NCBI RefSeq assembly: GCF_037861325.1
Contig: NZ_JAFELW010000004.1
DNA from: Riemerella anatipestifer_F
GTDB lineage: Bacteria; Bacteroidota; Bacteroidia; Flavobacteriales; Weeksellaceae
DNA length: 64,000 bases
Reading direction: 5' to 3' (one strand)
The notes below the pieces were generated by a model that was given only the letters and a program-made list of their open reading frames with translations, had not been told where the DNA came from and did not search any database. This document shows, in pieces, positions 34,913-43,245 of the stretch. Both the position numbers and the translations under genes were made by a program. Each line of letters opens with the position of its first letter. The stretch's first letter is position 1.

Positions 34913-35506
34913 ATGAGCCTAGAAGTGGATAGCCATTTTATAGAAAAAACAAATGCCGTTAAAAAACGACATTATAAAGATGATATCATAGTTGAGGAAG
35001 GGGTAATATCTCGTTTTTTCTATTATCTAAAACAAGGGGATTTATGTGTGTATCATTTTACTGAAGACGGAAAAGAGTTTTTACAACACAAGGTAAAAGA
35101 GCATACCTTTTTTGGAGAACCTGCCACATTATTAGAAAAACCCTTCCCTGGAACAGTAAAAGTAACTTCCAAAGAGGCTCTAATTATCAAAATTAAAAGA
35201 GCTAATTTTATGGAATTTCTCTCTTCTCACCCTGAATGGAATATCGCCTTTATGAAAGCTATTGCTGCTAAAGCACTAGGTAAAAGTGATACTCTGAAAA
35301 ACATTATGTTCCAAAATCCTGAAGAAAAAATATTGAACCTTTTGAACAGCTATAAAAAAGATAAAAAAGAAGAGACACTCATAAAATTAACCAGAAACGA
35401 AATGGCACAAATGTTAGGACTAACAGTAGAAACGGTAATAAGAACCATTAAAAAAATGGAAAAAAAAGGGCTATTAAAAATATTGAGAGGCAAGGTTTAC
35501 TACTAA
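34913..35506 (+). CDS. Crp/Fnr family transcription factor
   Basis: A 197-residue regulator with effector barrel (GDLCVYHFTEDGKEFLQ, about 38-54), dimer helix and C-terminal helix-turn-helix (TRNEMAQMLGLTVETVIRTIKKMEKKGLL). There is almost no cysteine in the barrel, so if it senses NO or oxygen it would need haem, as in DNR, not an Fnr-type cluster. It lies between ric and the nos genes and is the best candidate to bind the TTATGA-N6-TCATAA sites at 37576 and 23837. That assignment is inference. Confidence 0.87.
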   Translation: MSLEVDSHFIEKTNAVKKRHYKDDIIVEEGVISRFFYYLKQGDLCVYHFTEDGKEFLQHKVKEHTFFGEPATLLEKPFPGTVKVTSKEALIIKIKRANFMEFLSSHPEWNIAFMKAIAAKALGKSDTLKNIMFQNPEEKILNLLNSYKKDKKEETLIKLTRNEMAQMLGLTVETVIRTIKKMEKKGLLKILRGKVYY

Positions 35507-35532
35507 TCTTAAAATTAAAAAACAGACTTCTT

Positions 35533-36768
35533 ATGAATAAAATATCGGATAGATTGTTAATAAAATTTGGACTTTTCAATTTTATTTTAGTAGCGGTTTT
35601 AGGTGCCATAATGAGATATAAAATTGTTTGGTCCTTATCTTTTTTAAATCAAAAGCATCTTCAGGAAGCACACTCACATTTTGCGTTTTATGGTTGGGTA
35701 AGTTCAATAATATACCTACTTATGGTACACTCCGTAAAAGAAATATTACCAGCTAAGAGGTTGTATAAATACAAAATCATTATTATCCTAAATTTTGTAG
35801 CATCATATGGTATGCTATTTTCTTTTCTGTACGGAGGTTATTATTGGGGTTCTATATTTTGGTCTGCAATAGCTCTATTTCTGAGTTTCGGAATGCTATC
35901 TTTATGGGTAAAGGATTATAAACATCTACAACACCCTTCTAAAGTTTGGTTTTTAGGAGGTTTATTTTTTGCTAGTTTTTCTTCCCTTGGCGTTTTTAGT
36001 TTAGCTTATATGAAAGCCTTTGGAATTATCCACCAATCTTTATATTGGGCTTCTACTCTATTCTATCTTCATTTTCAGTACAATGGTTTTTTTGTACTCT
36101 CGTGCATAGGTATTATACTCAGCACCTTGCCTCTACAACAAAAAGATTCCTATAAACACTCGCTTATTTTTGGAGCGTTTGCTTTATCTACATTATGCTC
36201 TTATACTTTATCTATCACATGGATTAGCAACTCTAAGTGGCTTTTAGGAATATCACTACTTGGTAATATCATTCAACTTTTAGCAATATATGGATTAGCC
36301 TGTCTAATAAAAAAGTATCTCAAAATTTCTCTGAAGAAATACACCTCATTAGAAAAAATAACTTTTAGTATCGTTATTATATCTTATTTTTTTAAAGTAA
36401 TATTACAACAACTTTCAGCTATCCCAGAAATAAGCCAATGGGTCTTTGGTTTCAGAGCAATAGTTATTGCCTATCTACATTTGATACTATTGGTTTGCAT
36501 TAGCAGTTTCTTATTACTTCAAATCATAACGAGATATGGTTTTCATCAATCTAAAACAACTAAAATAGGATTGATTCTGTATTTAGTTTTTGTTTTATTA
36601 AACGAATTGATACTCGCCCAAATTGGATTATTATCTTTAGTTGGTATATATTGGCGCTGGTCTCCTATAATGTTATGGTGGATTTCTGTTGCTATCGTAT
36701 TAGCCATCACACTTATTTTTATTGGATTGAAGAAAAAAAATAAAGAGGAAATTTATTCCTCCTTATAA
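35533..36768 (+). CDS. polytopic membrane protein with intramembrane histidines (NnrS/haem-copper oxidase-like)
   Basis: I cannot name this 411-residue protein with certainty. It has about 12 hydrophobic helices, with histidines placed within them: AHSHFAFYGW (His47, His49), LHFQYNGFF (His180) and AYLHLILL (His316). Similar HxH...GW helices occur in NnrS and, more loosely, in NO reductase/oxidase subunit I relatives, so haem or metal binding is plausible. The six-histidine oxidase set was not identified. It begins 27 bases after the Crp/Fnr gene and ends overlapping the convergent lipoprotein gene. A role in NO response is inferred from location. Confidence 0.6.
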   Translation: MNKISDRLLIKFGLFNFILVAVLGAIMRYKIVWSLSFLNQKHLQEAHSHFAFYGWVSSIIYLLMVHSVKEILPAKRLYKYKIIIILNFVASYGMLFSFLYGGYYWGSIFWSAIALFLSFGMLSLWVKDYKHLQHPSKVWFLGGLFFASFSSLGVFSLAYMKAFGIIHQSLYWASTLFYLHFQYNGFFVLSCIGIILSTLPLQQKDSYKHSLIFGAFALSTLCSYTLSITWISNSKWLLGISLLGNIIQLLAIYGLACLIKKYLKISLKKYTSLEKITFSIVIISYFFKVILQQLSAIPEISQWVFGFRAIVIAYLHLILLVCISSFLLLQIITRYGFHQSKTTKIGLILYLVFVLLNELILAQIGLLSLVGIYWRWSPIMLWWISVAIVLAITLIFIGLKKKNKEEIYSSL

Positions 36769-37115
36769 ACAATAAAATTTTCTCCCTCATGGGTCAACTT
36801 TCCCGAATGTCCATCTTGAAAAATCTCCCATGAGAGATGATCTCCTACAAAAATAGGATTACCATCGTGATTAGTTCCTTTGGCATTAAGTTCATATTTT
36901 ACACCATCTTTTTCTAAATTTACTGCTACCTCAGCACCTTTTGCAAAATAAACAATTGTAATAGTAGTACCATCAGTACCTTTATAAATCTTTTTAGGTT
37001 GCAAAAGACTTTGTTCTTCTGTAAGATTTGGAGATGGTGTGGCATTTTCTTTCTTACCACAGGCTACCAACAACCCCATCCCCAAACAAACAGAACACAA
37101 ATGAATTAGTTTCAT
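36753..37115 (-). CDS. small lipoprotein, MliC-like
   Basis: A 120-residue lipoprotein with lipobox GLLVAC19. The C-terminal 75 residues (TITIVYFAKGAEVAVNLEKD, then KGTNHDGNPIFVGDHLSWE) resemble the short beta barrel of MliC/PliC lysozyme inhibitors, but the match is too loose to assert. It is five bases from a cytochrome c gene on the same strand, and its 3' end overlaps the convergent membrane-protein gene by 16 bases. Confidence 0.6.
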   Translation of the reverse strand: MKLIHLCSVCLGMGLLVACGKKENATPSPNLTEEQSLLQPKKIYKGTDGTTITIVYFAKGAEVAVNLEKDGVKYELNAKGTNHDGNPIFVGDHLSWEIFQDGHSGKLTHEGENFIVYKEE

Positions 37116-37119
37116 AAAA

Positions 37120-37518
37120 TTATGGTTTTAAACTTAGAATATATTTTACCATTTTTTTTGCATTTTCCTCACTCATACCAGAGTGTGGAGTCATTGGTAT
37201 TTCTCCCCAATTTCCTGTTCCTCCCTCTATTATTTTTTTAGCTAGCATATCCACATCAGCATCAGTGTATTTATTTGCTATATCCTGATAGGAAGGCCCT
37301 ACCAATTTGGTGTCCACTTTATGACATCCTAAACAATCCGCTCCTTCTATAAGTACCAATCCTTCGTCTTTGTTGGGTAAATTTGTATTTTCTTTAGGAG
37401 CTGGTTCCTCAAGCATAATATTACTTTCTTTAGCTAGACTATTTTCTTTCTGCTCATCTTTTTGATTACACCCAATGATAGTCATAATACCTAGTGTATA
37501 AACCAATATTTTTTTCAT
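37120..37518 (-). CDS. class I cytochrome c lipoprotein
   Basis: A 132-residue single-haem cytochrome c. The signal ends at a probable lipobox (MTIIGC17), followed by a low-complexity linker. The haem site is CLGCH (about residues 62-66), and the distal methionine is in EIPMTPHSGM. YQDIANKYTDADVDMLAKKI resembles the c551/c-552 group. It is divergent from the nos-cluster cytochrome and shares a palindromic operator, so both are probably induced together as electron donors. Confidence 0.9.
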   Translation of the reverse strand: MKKILVYTLGIMTIIGCNQKDEQKENSLAKESNIMLEEPAPKENTNLPNKDEGLVLIEGADCLGCHKVDTKLVGPSYQDIANKYTDADVDMLAKKIIEGGTGNWGEIPMTPHSGMSEENAKKMVKYILSLKP

Positions 37519-37547
37519 AATAAAAAGATTTTTATAAAATTATCATA

Positions 37548-37555
37548 CAAATGTC
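37548..37555 (-). promoter_or_regulatory. -7 box of the leftward cytochrome gene
   Basis: GACATTTG on the minus strand, one deviation from TAnnTTTG, 30 bases before the coding start. Confidence 0.45.
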
Positions 37556-37575
37556 AATAAATTAAACCCAATATT

Positions 37576-37593
37576 TTATGATTCGAATCATAA
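37576..37593. promoter_or_regulatory. Crp/Fnr-type operator shared by divergent cytochrome promoters
   Basis: TTATGATTCGAATCATAA is a perfect 18-bp palindrome. Its centre (37584.5) is 37.5 bases from the end of the rightward -7 box and 36.5 from the leftward one, which places it near -42 for both start sites. This is the usual spot for a Crp/Fnr activator, and neither promoter has a good -33 element. Confidence 0.72.
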
Positions 37594-37614
37594 GCTACAG
37601 CCCTACTATAAAGG

Positions 37615-37622
37615 TACCTTTG
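37615..37622 (+). promoter_or_regulatory. -7 box of the nos operon
   Basis: TACCTTTG matches TAnnTTTG. No TTG occurs at the -33 position, consistent with activation by a factor bound to the palindrome. Confidence 0.62.
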
Positions 37623-37651
37623 TCAGAGAAACATTAATACCTATTTGTAAA

Positions 37652-38146
37652 ATGAAAAAGCTTAAATTATTTTTAATGAGTGGGGCAGTTTTGTCCGCTT
37701 TATCATGCGGCGGAAACAATAAGCCTGAAGATAGTGTATCTGTAACCTCTACAGAAACAACTCAAAGTAACGAAACACCTTCTACAGAAGGAAGCTATGA
37801 CCCTCAAGTAGGGCTAGGCAAATTTAATACTAGTAATGTAGATGTAACCAAATTTGATGCAACCATGGCTTCCGAAGGTGAAAAACTTGCGGAAGTCAAG
37901 TGTATTTCTTGTCATAAACCAAGTGATGAGAAATTAGTAGGACCAGGCTGGAAAGGTGTAACCCAACGCCGCACCGCTCCTTGGATTATGAATTTTATTA
38001 CTAATCCAGACCCAATGATTGACAAAGACCCTGAACTACAAAAACAACTAGAACAGTGTATGGTAAGAATGCCTAACCAAAGTTTAAGCGATCAAGATGC
38101 GAGAAATATATTGGAATATATGAGACAAATTGATGGTGCAAAATAA
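37652..38146 (+). CDS. nos-cluster cytochrome c lipoprotein
   Basis: A 164-residue lipoprotein (lipobox VLSALSC19) with a low-complexity Ser/Thr/Glu linker. A single cytochrome c domain has CISCH (about residues 88-92), KLVGPGWKGVTQRR and a distal methionine in VRMPNQSLSD. It is the first gene of the nosZ operon, 12 bases ahead of nosZ. No nosR is present, so this cytochrome is the likely direct electron donor to nitrous oxide reductase. Confidence 0.9.
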   Translation: MKKLKLFLMSGAVLSALSCGGNNKPEDSVSVTSTETTQSNETPSTEGSYDPQVGLGKFNTSNVDVTKFDATMASEGEKLAEVKCISCHKPSDEKLVGPGWKGVTQRRTAPWIMNFITNPDPMIDKDPELQKQLEQCMVRMPNQSLSDQDARNILEYMRQIDGAK

Positions 38147-38158
38147 AACATTACAATT

Positions 38159-40165
38159 ATGAAGATAAATAAAATATTAGGCTATTCGGCACTATTTCTA
38201 GGGAGCATCTACGCCCTAGAAAGTTGTAAACCCAAAGGGACAGAAAATGCTGTAGCTGGTGATGCAGCAGAAAAAGTATATGTGGCACCGGGTAAACATG
38301 ACGAATTTTATAATTTTGTCAGCGGTGGTTTTAACGGACAAATGGGAGTCTATGGTTTACCTAGCGGGAGATTACTAAAAGTAGTTCCTATATTCTCCGT
38401 AAATCCCGAAAATGGCTATGGTTATAGTGAAGAAACTAAGCCCATGTTAGAAACTTCACATGGTTTTATTCCTTGGGATGACCAGCATCACCTTGAACTT
38501 TCACAAACCAATGGAGAAGTTGATGGACGTTGGATTTTTGCTAACGCTAATAACACACCTCGCATCGCAAGAGTAGACCTCTCTAGCTTTAAAACAGTAG
38601 AAGTTTTAGAGCTACCAAACTCCGCAGGAAATCATTCATCTCCTTTTATTACAGAAAATACAGAGTATGTAGTAGCTGGAACTCGTTTTTCTGTACCTAC
38701 TGATGATGCTAATGGTGATGTACCCATTAATAGTTTTAAAGAAAATTTTAAAGGCGTAATTTCCTTTGTAAAAGTAGATAAAACAACGGGCGAAATGAAA
38801 CTGGCTTTTCAAATAGAAGCCCCTGGAGTTAATTTCGACTTATCTCATGCAGGCAAAGGTAAATCTCATGGCTGGTTCTTCTTCTCTTGTTATAATTCAG
38901 AGCAGGCTAATAGCCTATTAGAAGTTAACGCTTCTCAATTTGACAAAGATTTCATCATGGCTTTAGACTGGAAAAAAGCAGAAGAATATGTGAAAGCAGG
39001 TAAAGGGAGAAAGGTAAAAACCCAATACGCACACAACAAATGGAATGAGGAAACCCATACAGGTAGTTCTAAAATGGAACAAGAAGTAACGGTGCTGTCA
39101 GCTAAAGAACTTAAAGATTTATGCTACTTTATGCCAACACCTAAATCACCACATGGGTGTGATATAGACCCTACAGGTGAGTATATTGTAGGTTCGGGTA
39201 AATTAGCAGCTCTGATTCCTGTACATAGCTTCAGTAAAATGCTGAATGCTATCAAAAACAAAGAGTTTGCTGGAGAATATGACGGCATTCCTATTCTAAA
39301 ATACGAATCTACCCTACACGGAGAAGTTCAAAAACCTGGTTTAGGTCCCCTTCATACAGAATTTGATGATAAAGGTTATGCTTATACTTCATTCTTTGTT
39401 TCTTCGGAGGTTGTAAAATGGGATATCAAAACTCTCAAAGTTTTAGATCGTCAACCTACATTCTATTCCGTAGGACATTTAATGATTCCAGGGGGAGACT
39501 CTAAGAAACCTTTCGGTAAATATTTGGTAGCTTATAACAAAATTACCAAAGATAGATTTTTACCTACAGGTCCAGAACTAGCTCAGTCTGCACAGTTATA
39601 TGACATTAGTGGTGATAAGATGAAACTTTTACTAGACTTCCCTACATTTGGAGAGCCTCATTACGCACAAGCTCTTCCTGCAAAACTCATCGCAGATAAG
39701 CAAGTAAAATTCTATGATATTTCTAAAAACAAACACCCTTATGTAACCAAAGGTGAAGGTGAATCTAGAGTAGTTAGAGATGGTAATAAAGTTCATGTTT
39801 ACATGACCTCCATCCGTTCTCATTTTGCTCCTGATAATATTGAGGGTATTAAAGTTGGTGATGAAGTTTATTTCCATGTAACCAATCTGGAACAAGACTG
39901 GGATGTCCCTCATGGATTTGCGATTAAAGGCGCAGAAAATGCAGAACTCCTTATTATGCCTGGAGAAACTTGCACGCTCAAATGGATTCCCAAAAAAGCA
40001 GGAATGTTCCCTATGTACTGTACTGACTTCTGCTCTGCTCTACACCAAGAAATGCAAGGCTATGTAAGAGTTTCACCAGTAGGAAGTTCAACACCTCTGT
40101 TGTTTAGCCTTAACAATAAAGCAGACAACGCCCAAGGTCCAGTAAAAAAAGCTGAAACTAAATAA
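38159..40165 (+). CDS. nosZ: nitrous-oxide reductase, clade II type
   Basis: Reduces N2O to N2 at the CuZ site. The 668-residue protein has the propeller CuZ histidines (including DDQHHLELS, His110-His111, and SPHGCDIDPTGEY). The CuA cupredoxin domain closes with YCTDFCSALHQEM (Cys621, Cys625, His629). The N-terminus carries no twin-arginine motif; it looks like a Sec signal with a possible lipobox (LESC23), as expected for clade II. It is flanked by its cytochrome and the copper-loading genes. Complete, with no frameshift. Confidence 0.97.
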   Translation: MKINKILGYSALFLGSIYALESCKPKGTENAVAGDAAEKVYVAPGKHDEFYNFVSGGFNGQMGVYGLPSGRLLKVVPIFSVNPENGYGYSEETKPMLETSHGFIPWDDQHHLELSQTNGEVDGRWIFANANNTPRIARVDLSSFKTVEVLELPNSAGNHSSPFITENTEYVVAGTRFSVPTDDANGDVPINSFKENFKGVISFVKVDKTTGEMKLAFQIEAPGVNFDLSHAGKGKSHGWFFFSCYNSEQANSLLEVNASQFDKDFIMALDWKKAEEYVKAGKGRKVKTQYAHNKWNEETHTGSSKMEQEVTVLSAKELKDLCYFMPTPKSPHGCDIDPTGEYIVGSGKLAALIPVHSFSKMLNAIKNKEFAGEYDGIPILKYESTLHGEVQKPGLGPLHTEFDDKGYAYTSFFVSSEVVKWDIKTLKVLDRQPTFYSVGHLMIPGGDSKKPFGKYLVAYNKITKDRFLPTGPELAQSAQLYDISGDKMKLLLDFPTFGEPHYAQALPAKLIADKQVKFYDISKNKHPYVTKGEGESRVVRDGNKVHVYMTSIRSHFAPDNIEGIKVGDEVYFHVTNLEQDWDVPHGFAIKGAENAELLIMPGETCTLKWIPKKAGMFPMYCTDFCSALHQEMQGYVRVSPVGSSTPLLFSLNNKADNAQGPVKKAETK

Positions 40166-40171
40166 AAAAAG

Positions 40172-40196
40172 AAAGGGCGGACATCTACCGCCCTTT
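40172..40196. other. stem-loop after nosZ
   Basis: AAAGGGCGG / CCGCCCTTT with a seven-base loop, nine pairs and GC-rich. No T run follows on the plus strand, so it more likely stabilises the nosZ 3' end or separates its level from the accessory genes than stops transcription outright. Confidence 0.6.
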
Positions 40197-40232
40197 ACAA
40201 ATACAAATAATAATAGAAGATAATAAGCTGCA

Positions 40233-40814
40233 ATGAAAAACAATAAACTATCAACACTTTCTGTTCGGCTGCTTATTTTATGTGCTGTAGCTCTCATAGT
40301 AAGTATTTTTGTCCCTATTTGGGTAATTTACTTAGAAGCCCCACAGTACCCTGAAGGTCTAGAAATGTACCTCCATGCCAACAAAATTTCTGGCGATTAC
40401 CAAATCATTAATGGGTTAAATCATTATATCGGAATGAAAGAAATCCATCAAGAGGATTTTTGGGAGTTTAAAGTACTACCCTATATTTTAGTATTTTTTG
40501 CAGTTTTTGCTTTTGCAGTGGCTTGGTTTAGAAAGATTATAGGACTATACTCGTTCTGCATATTATTCACACTGTTTGGTATCGCCTTTATGGTAGATTT
40601 TTATTTATGGGAATATGATTATGGGCATAACCTTAAACCAGATGCAGCCATTGTAGTTCCTGGTATGACCTACCAACCTCCTCTCTTAGGCTATAAGCAA
40701 CTCCTAAATTTTGGTGCATACTCCTACCCTTATACAGGAGGCTGGATAATGATAACAGTAGCATTAGTTGCACTTATACTTTCTTTTTTTGAATTTAAAA
40801 ACACTAAAAATTAA
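40233..40814 (+). CDS. nos-cluster integral membrane protein
   Basis: A 193-residue protein with about four transmembrane helices (about 12-34, 84-102, 106-126 and 168-188). An extracytoplasmic loop carries NGLNHYIGMKEI, and a second loop carries GMTYQPPLLGYKQLLNFGAYSYP. Proteins of this kind sit between nosZ and nosL/nosD in clade II clusters and are sometimes called NosB; their activity is unknown. Participation in electron transfer or copper loading is inferred from conservation of position. Confidence 0.75.
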   Translation: MKNNKLSTLSVRLLILCAVALIVSIFVPIWVIYLEAPQYPEGLEMYLHANKISGDYQIINGLNHYIGMKEIHQEDFWEFKVLPYILVFFAVFAFAVAWFRKIIGLYSFCILFTLFGIAFMVDFYLWEYDYGHNLKPDAAIVVPGMTYQPPLLGYKQLLNFGAYSYPYTGGWIMITVALVALILSFFEFKNTKN

Positions 40815-40819
40815 ATCTT

Positions 40820-41233
40820 ATGAAACATTATATTTTAACTTTATTATTAGCTTTTATCACATTCACTTCTTTTTCATGTAACAACAAAAATGTAGAAGCC
40901 ATAGAACTAGGTAAAGACCAATGTTCACACTGTAAAATGACAATTCAAGATTCCCGATATGCCACCGAACTTATTACTGAAAAAGGCAGGATATACAAGT
41001 TTGATGATTTGGTATGTATGGAAGCCTACACAAGAGAAAATTCACAAAAAATAGGTAACGCCAAACTATTTGTTTCCGATTTTTTAACCTCAGAATTATT
41101 CCCTTTAGAAAAGGCATTCAAAATTACAGGGGGACAAGTAAAAAGCCCTATGAATGGTAATATAGCCACATTTAAAAATAAGAATGAAGCTATTAAAGAA
41201 GCCCATAGATTACAAGCTTCTGTAATTAATTAA
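40820..41233 (+). CDS. nosL: copper chaperone lipoprotein NosL
   Basis: A 137-residue lipoprotein (signal ending FTSFSC20). It has the NosL copper-binding core DQCSHCKMTI near residue 34, where the CxxCxM set is expected to bind Cu(I), then YKFDDLVCM and the C-terminal TGGQVKSPMNGNIATF. Delivers copper to apo-NosZ in the periplasm. It begins five bases after the preceding membrane-protein gene. Confidence 0.93.
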   Translation: MKHYILTLLLAFITFTSFSCNNKNVEAIELGKDQCSHCKMTIQDSRYATELITEKGRIYKFDDLVCMEAYTRENSQKIGNAKLFVSDFLTSELFPLEKAFKITGGQVKSPMNGNIATFKNKNEAIKEAHRLQASVIN

Positions 41234-41271
41234 AAAAACATCTTCCAAAAAAAGCCTTGATTAAATTCAGA

Positions 41272-42516
41272 ATGATGCTTTTAAAACGATTACTAATTCT
41301 TTTTTGTCTTACAACTACCCTACTATCCTTTGCTAAAACCTATTTTGTAGGAGAAGGAAAGAGGTTTAGCACCATAAAATCAGCTCTCCAAAAAGCTAAT
41401 AATGGAGACACGCTCATGGTTTATTTTGGACATTACAAAGAAGGTAATCTAAATTTAGATAAGTCAATCACCTTAATTGGCATCAATTACCCTGTATTGG
41501 ACGGTGAGTTTAGACATGAAATAGTATCTTTTCGGTCAGATTACATCACTCTTCAAGGCTTTAAAATCATAAATTCTGGAGCTGATGAAGTCAGAAATAT
41601 TGGAGCGGTAAGGTTATATGACAGTCGTTTTTCTGTTATCAGAAATAATATTTTTCAAAATAATTATTTTGGAATTACGGTTCAAAGAGGCGAAAGATGT
41701 TTGATTGAAAACAATAAAATTACCACTAATAGAGGGATTTCTCAGGAATCAATCGGAGATGGAATTCATGTATGGTCTAGTAATGAAATTTGGATTAAAC
41801 GAAATTTCATCTCTGGACATAAAGATGGTATTTACCTAGAAAAAACAAACAACAGCTTCATTTTTAAAAACTTATCCTTAAAAAACAAACGCTACGGACT
41901 GCATTTTATGTTCTCACACAACAATGTTTATACTGCTAATGTTTTTAGACAAAATGAAGCTGGGGTTGCTGTAATGTATAGTAGGAATGTAGAAATGAGC
42001 TACAATAAATTTTTGAATAATAAGGGTGAAAATGTCTACGGACTTTTACTGAAAGATTTATCATTTAGTAAAATAAAACACAATACTTTTCAGAATAATT
42101 CCGTAGGTGTTTTTATGGATGGCTCCTCCAAAATTGATTTTTACTACAACGAATTTAAAGACAACGGTTGGGGACTAAGAATAAACGCTAATTGTATTGA
42201 AAATAAACTATTTAATAATAATTTTATAGCAAATATTTTTGATGTAAGTACCAGTGGCAGCATTTTTCTTAACACCTTTAAAAACAACTATTGGGATAAG
42301 TATGAGGGCTATGATATAGATAAAGATGGTGTAGGCGATATACCTTTTTACCCTCTAAGTCTTTACGCAGTAATATCAGAACAAAACCCTATGATAATGA
42401 TTCTTTTCGGAACTTTTTTTGTGGAACTGATGAATCGTTCCGAAAAACTCATGCCAAGTCTTACACCTGATAGTTTTGTAGACGAAACTCCTTTGATAAA
42501 ACGAAACAATACTTAA
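41272..42516 (+). CDS. nosD: periplasmic copper maturation protein NosD
   Basis: A 414-residue protein with signal peptide (MMLLKRLLILFCLTTTLLSFA) and a right-handed beta-helix of parallel repeats (FSVIRNNIFQNNYFGITVQ, NEIWIKRNFISGHKDGIYLE, NNVYTANVFRQNEAGVAV). The C-terminal DGVGDIPFYP is characteristic of NosD, and a terminal hydrophobic helix follows. It works with the NosFY ABC transporter to assemble CuZ. The first ATG (41272) is preferred over an in-frame TTG 15 bases upstream. Confidence 0.93.
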   Translation: MMLLKRLLILFCLTTTLLSFAKTYFVGEGKRFSTIKSALQKANNGDTLMVYFGHYKEGNLNLDKSITLIGINYPVLDGEFRHEIVSFRSDYITLQGFKIINSGADEVRNIGAVRLYDSRFSVIRNNIFQNNYFGITVQRGERCLIENNKITTNRGISQESIGDGIHVWSSNEIWIKRNFISGHKDGIYLEKTNNSFIFKNLSLKNKRYGLHFMFSHNNVYTANVFRQNEAGVAVMYSRNVEMSYNKFLNNKGENVYGLLLKDLSFSKIKHNTFQNNSVGVFMDGSSKIDFYYNEFKDNGWGLRINANCIENKLFNNNFIANIFDVSTSGSIFLNTFKNNYWDKYEGYDIDKDGVGDIPFYPLSLYAVISEQNPMIMILFGTFFVELMNRSEKLMPSLTPDSFVDETPLIKRNNT

Positions 42517-42531
42517 TGAGTAAATAACTAA

Positions 42532-43245
42532 ATGATAGAAATAAAAAACCTTACCAAGACTTTCGGCAAATTTAAAGCTCTCAACAATATTAATCTTTCA
42601 TGTAAAACTGGGAGAGCTATTGCTCTTATTGGTCCAAACGGCTGTGGAAAAACCACTCTAATTAAGAGCATTTTAGGATTAAATACTGTTGAGTCTGGAC
42701 AAATATTGGTTAATGGGAATGATGTTTCAGAAAGCTATCATTACCGTGAAATTATTGGCTACATGCCTCAGATAGGGAAATACCCTGAGAATATGACTAT
42801 AAGGGAAACTCTAGATATAATTTTAAATAATCGTTCACAAACTAAAAAACTAGATATAGAGCTTATAGATGCCTATGATATAACAAAAATAGAGAATAAA
42901 AGAATGGGCAATCTTTCTGGAGGTACAATCCAGAAAGTCAGTGCCATAATAGCTTTTATGTTTAACCCTTCAATAATCATTTTAGATGAGCCTACTGCGG
43001 GACTTGACCCTATTGCCGCTGAAATCCTTAAACATAAAATCATAAAAGAACAAAAAAAAGGAAAGCTAATTATCATTACGTCACACCTACTCAGTGATTT
43101 AGAGCAAATTGTAGATGAAGTCATATTTTTATCAGAAGGGAAAGTGATATTTCATAAAAATGTAGAGGACATAAAGCAAAGTACACAAGAGGATAGCCTA
43201 TCAAAAGCCATAACAACGATACTAAGACAAGTACAAGATGTATAA
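42532..43245 (+). CDS. nosF: ABC transporter ATPase NosF
   Basis: A 237-residue ABC ATPase with Walker A GPNGCGKTT, Q-loop YMPQIGKYPENM, signature NLSGGTIQKVS, Walker B IIILDEPTAGLDP and switch ITSHLLSD. It pairs with NosY, which overlaps its 3' end by eight bases. NosDFY moves a sulfur species or copper-loading component for CuZ assembly. Confidence 0.94.
   Translation: MIEIKNLTKTFGKFKALNNINLSCKTGRAIALIGPNGCGKTTLIKSILGLNTVESGQILVNGNDVSESYHYREIIGYMPQIGKYPENMTIRETLDIILNNRSQTKKLDIELIDAYDITKIENKRMGNLSGGTIQKVSAIIAFMFNPSIIILDEPTAGLDPIAAEILKHKIIKEQKKGKLIIITSHLLSDLEQIVDEVIFLSEGKVIFHKNVEDIKQSTQEDSLSKAITTILRQVQDV

Noticed and set aside
40172..40196. Terminator for nosZ
   Set aside because: A strong hairpin exists, but no T run follows on the plus strand and the accessory nos genes continue in the same direction.
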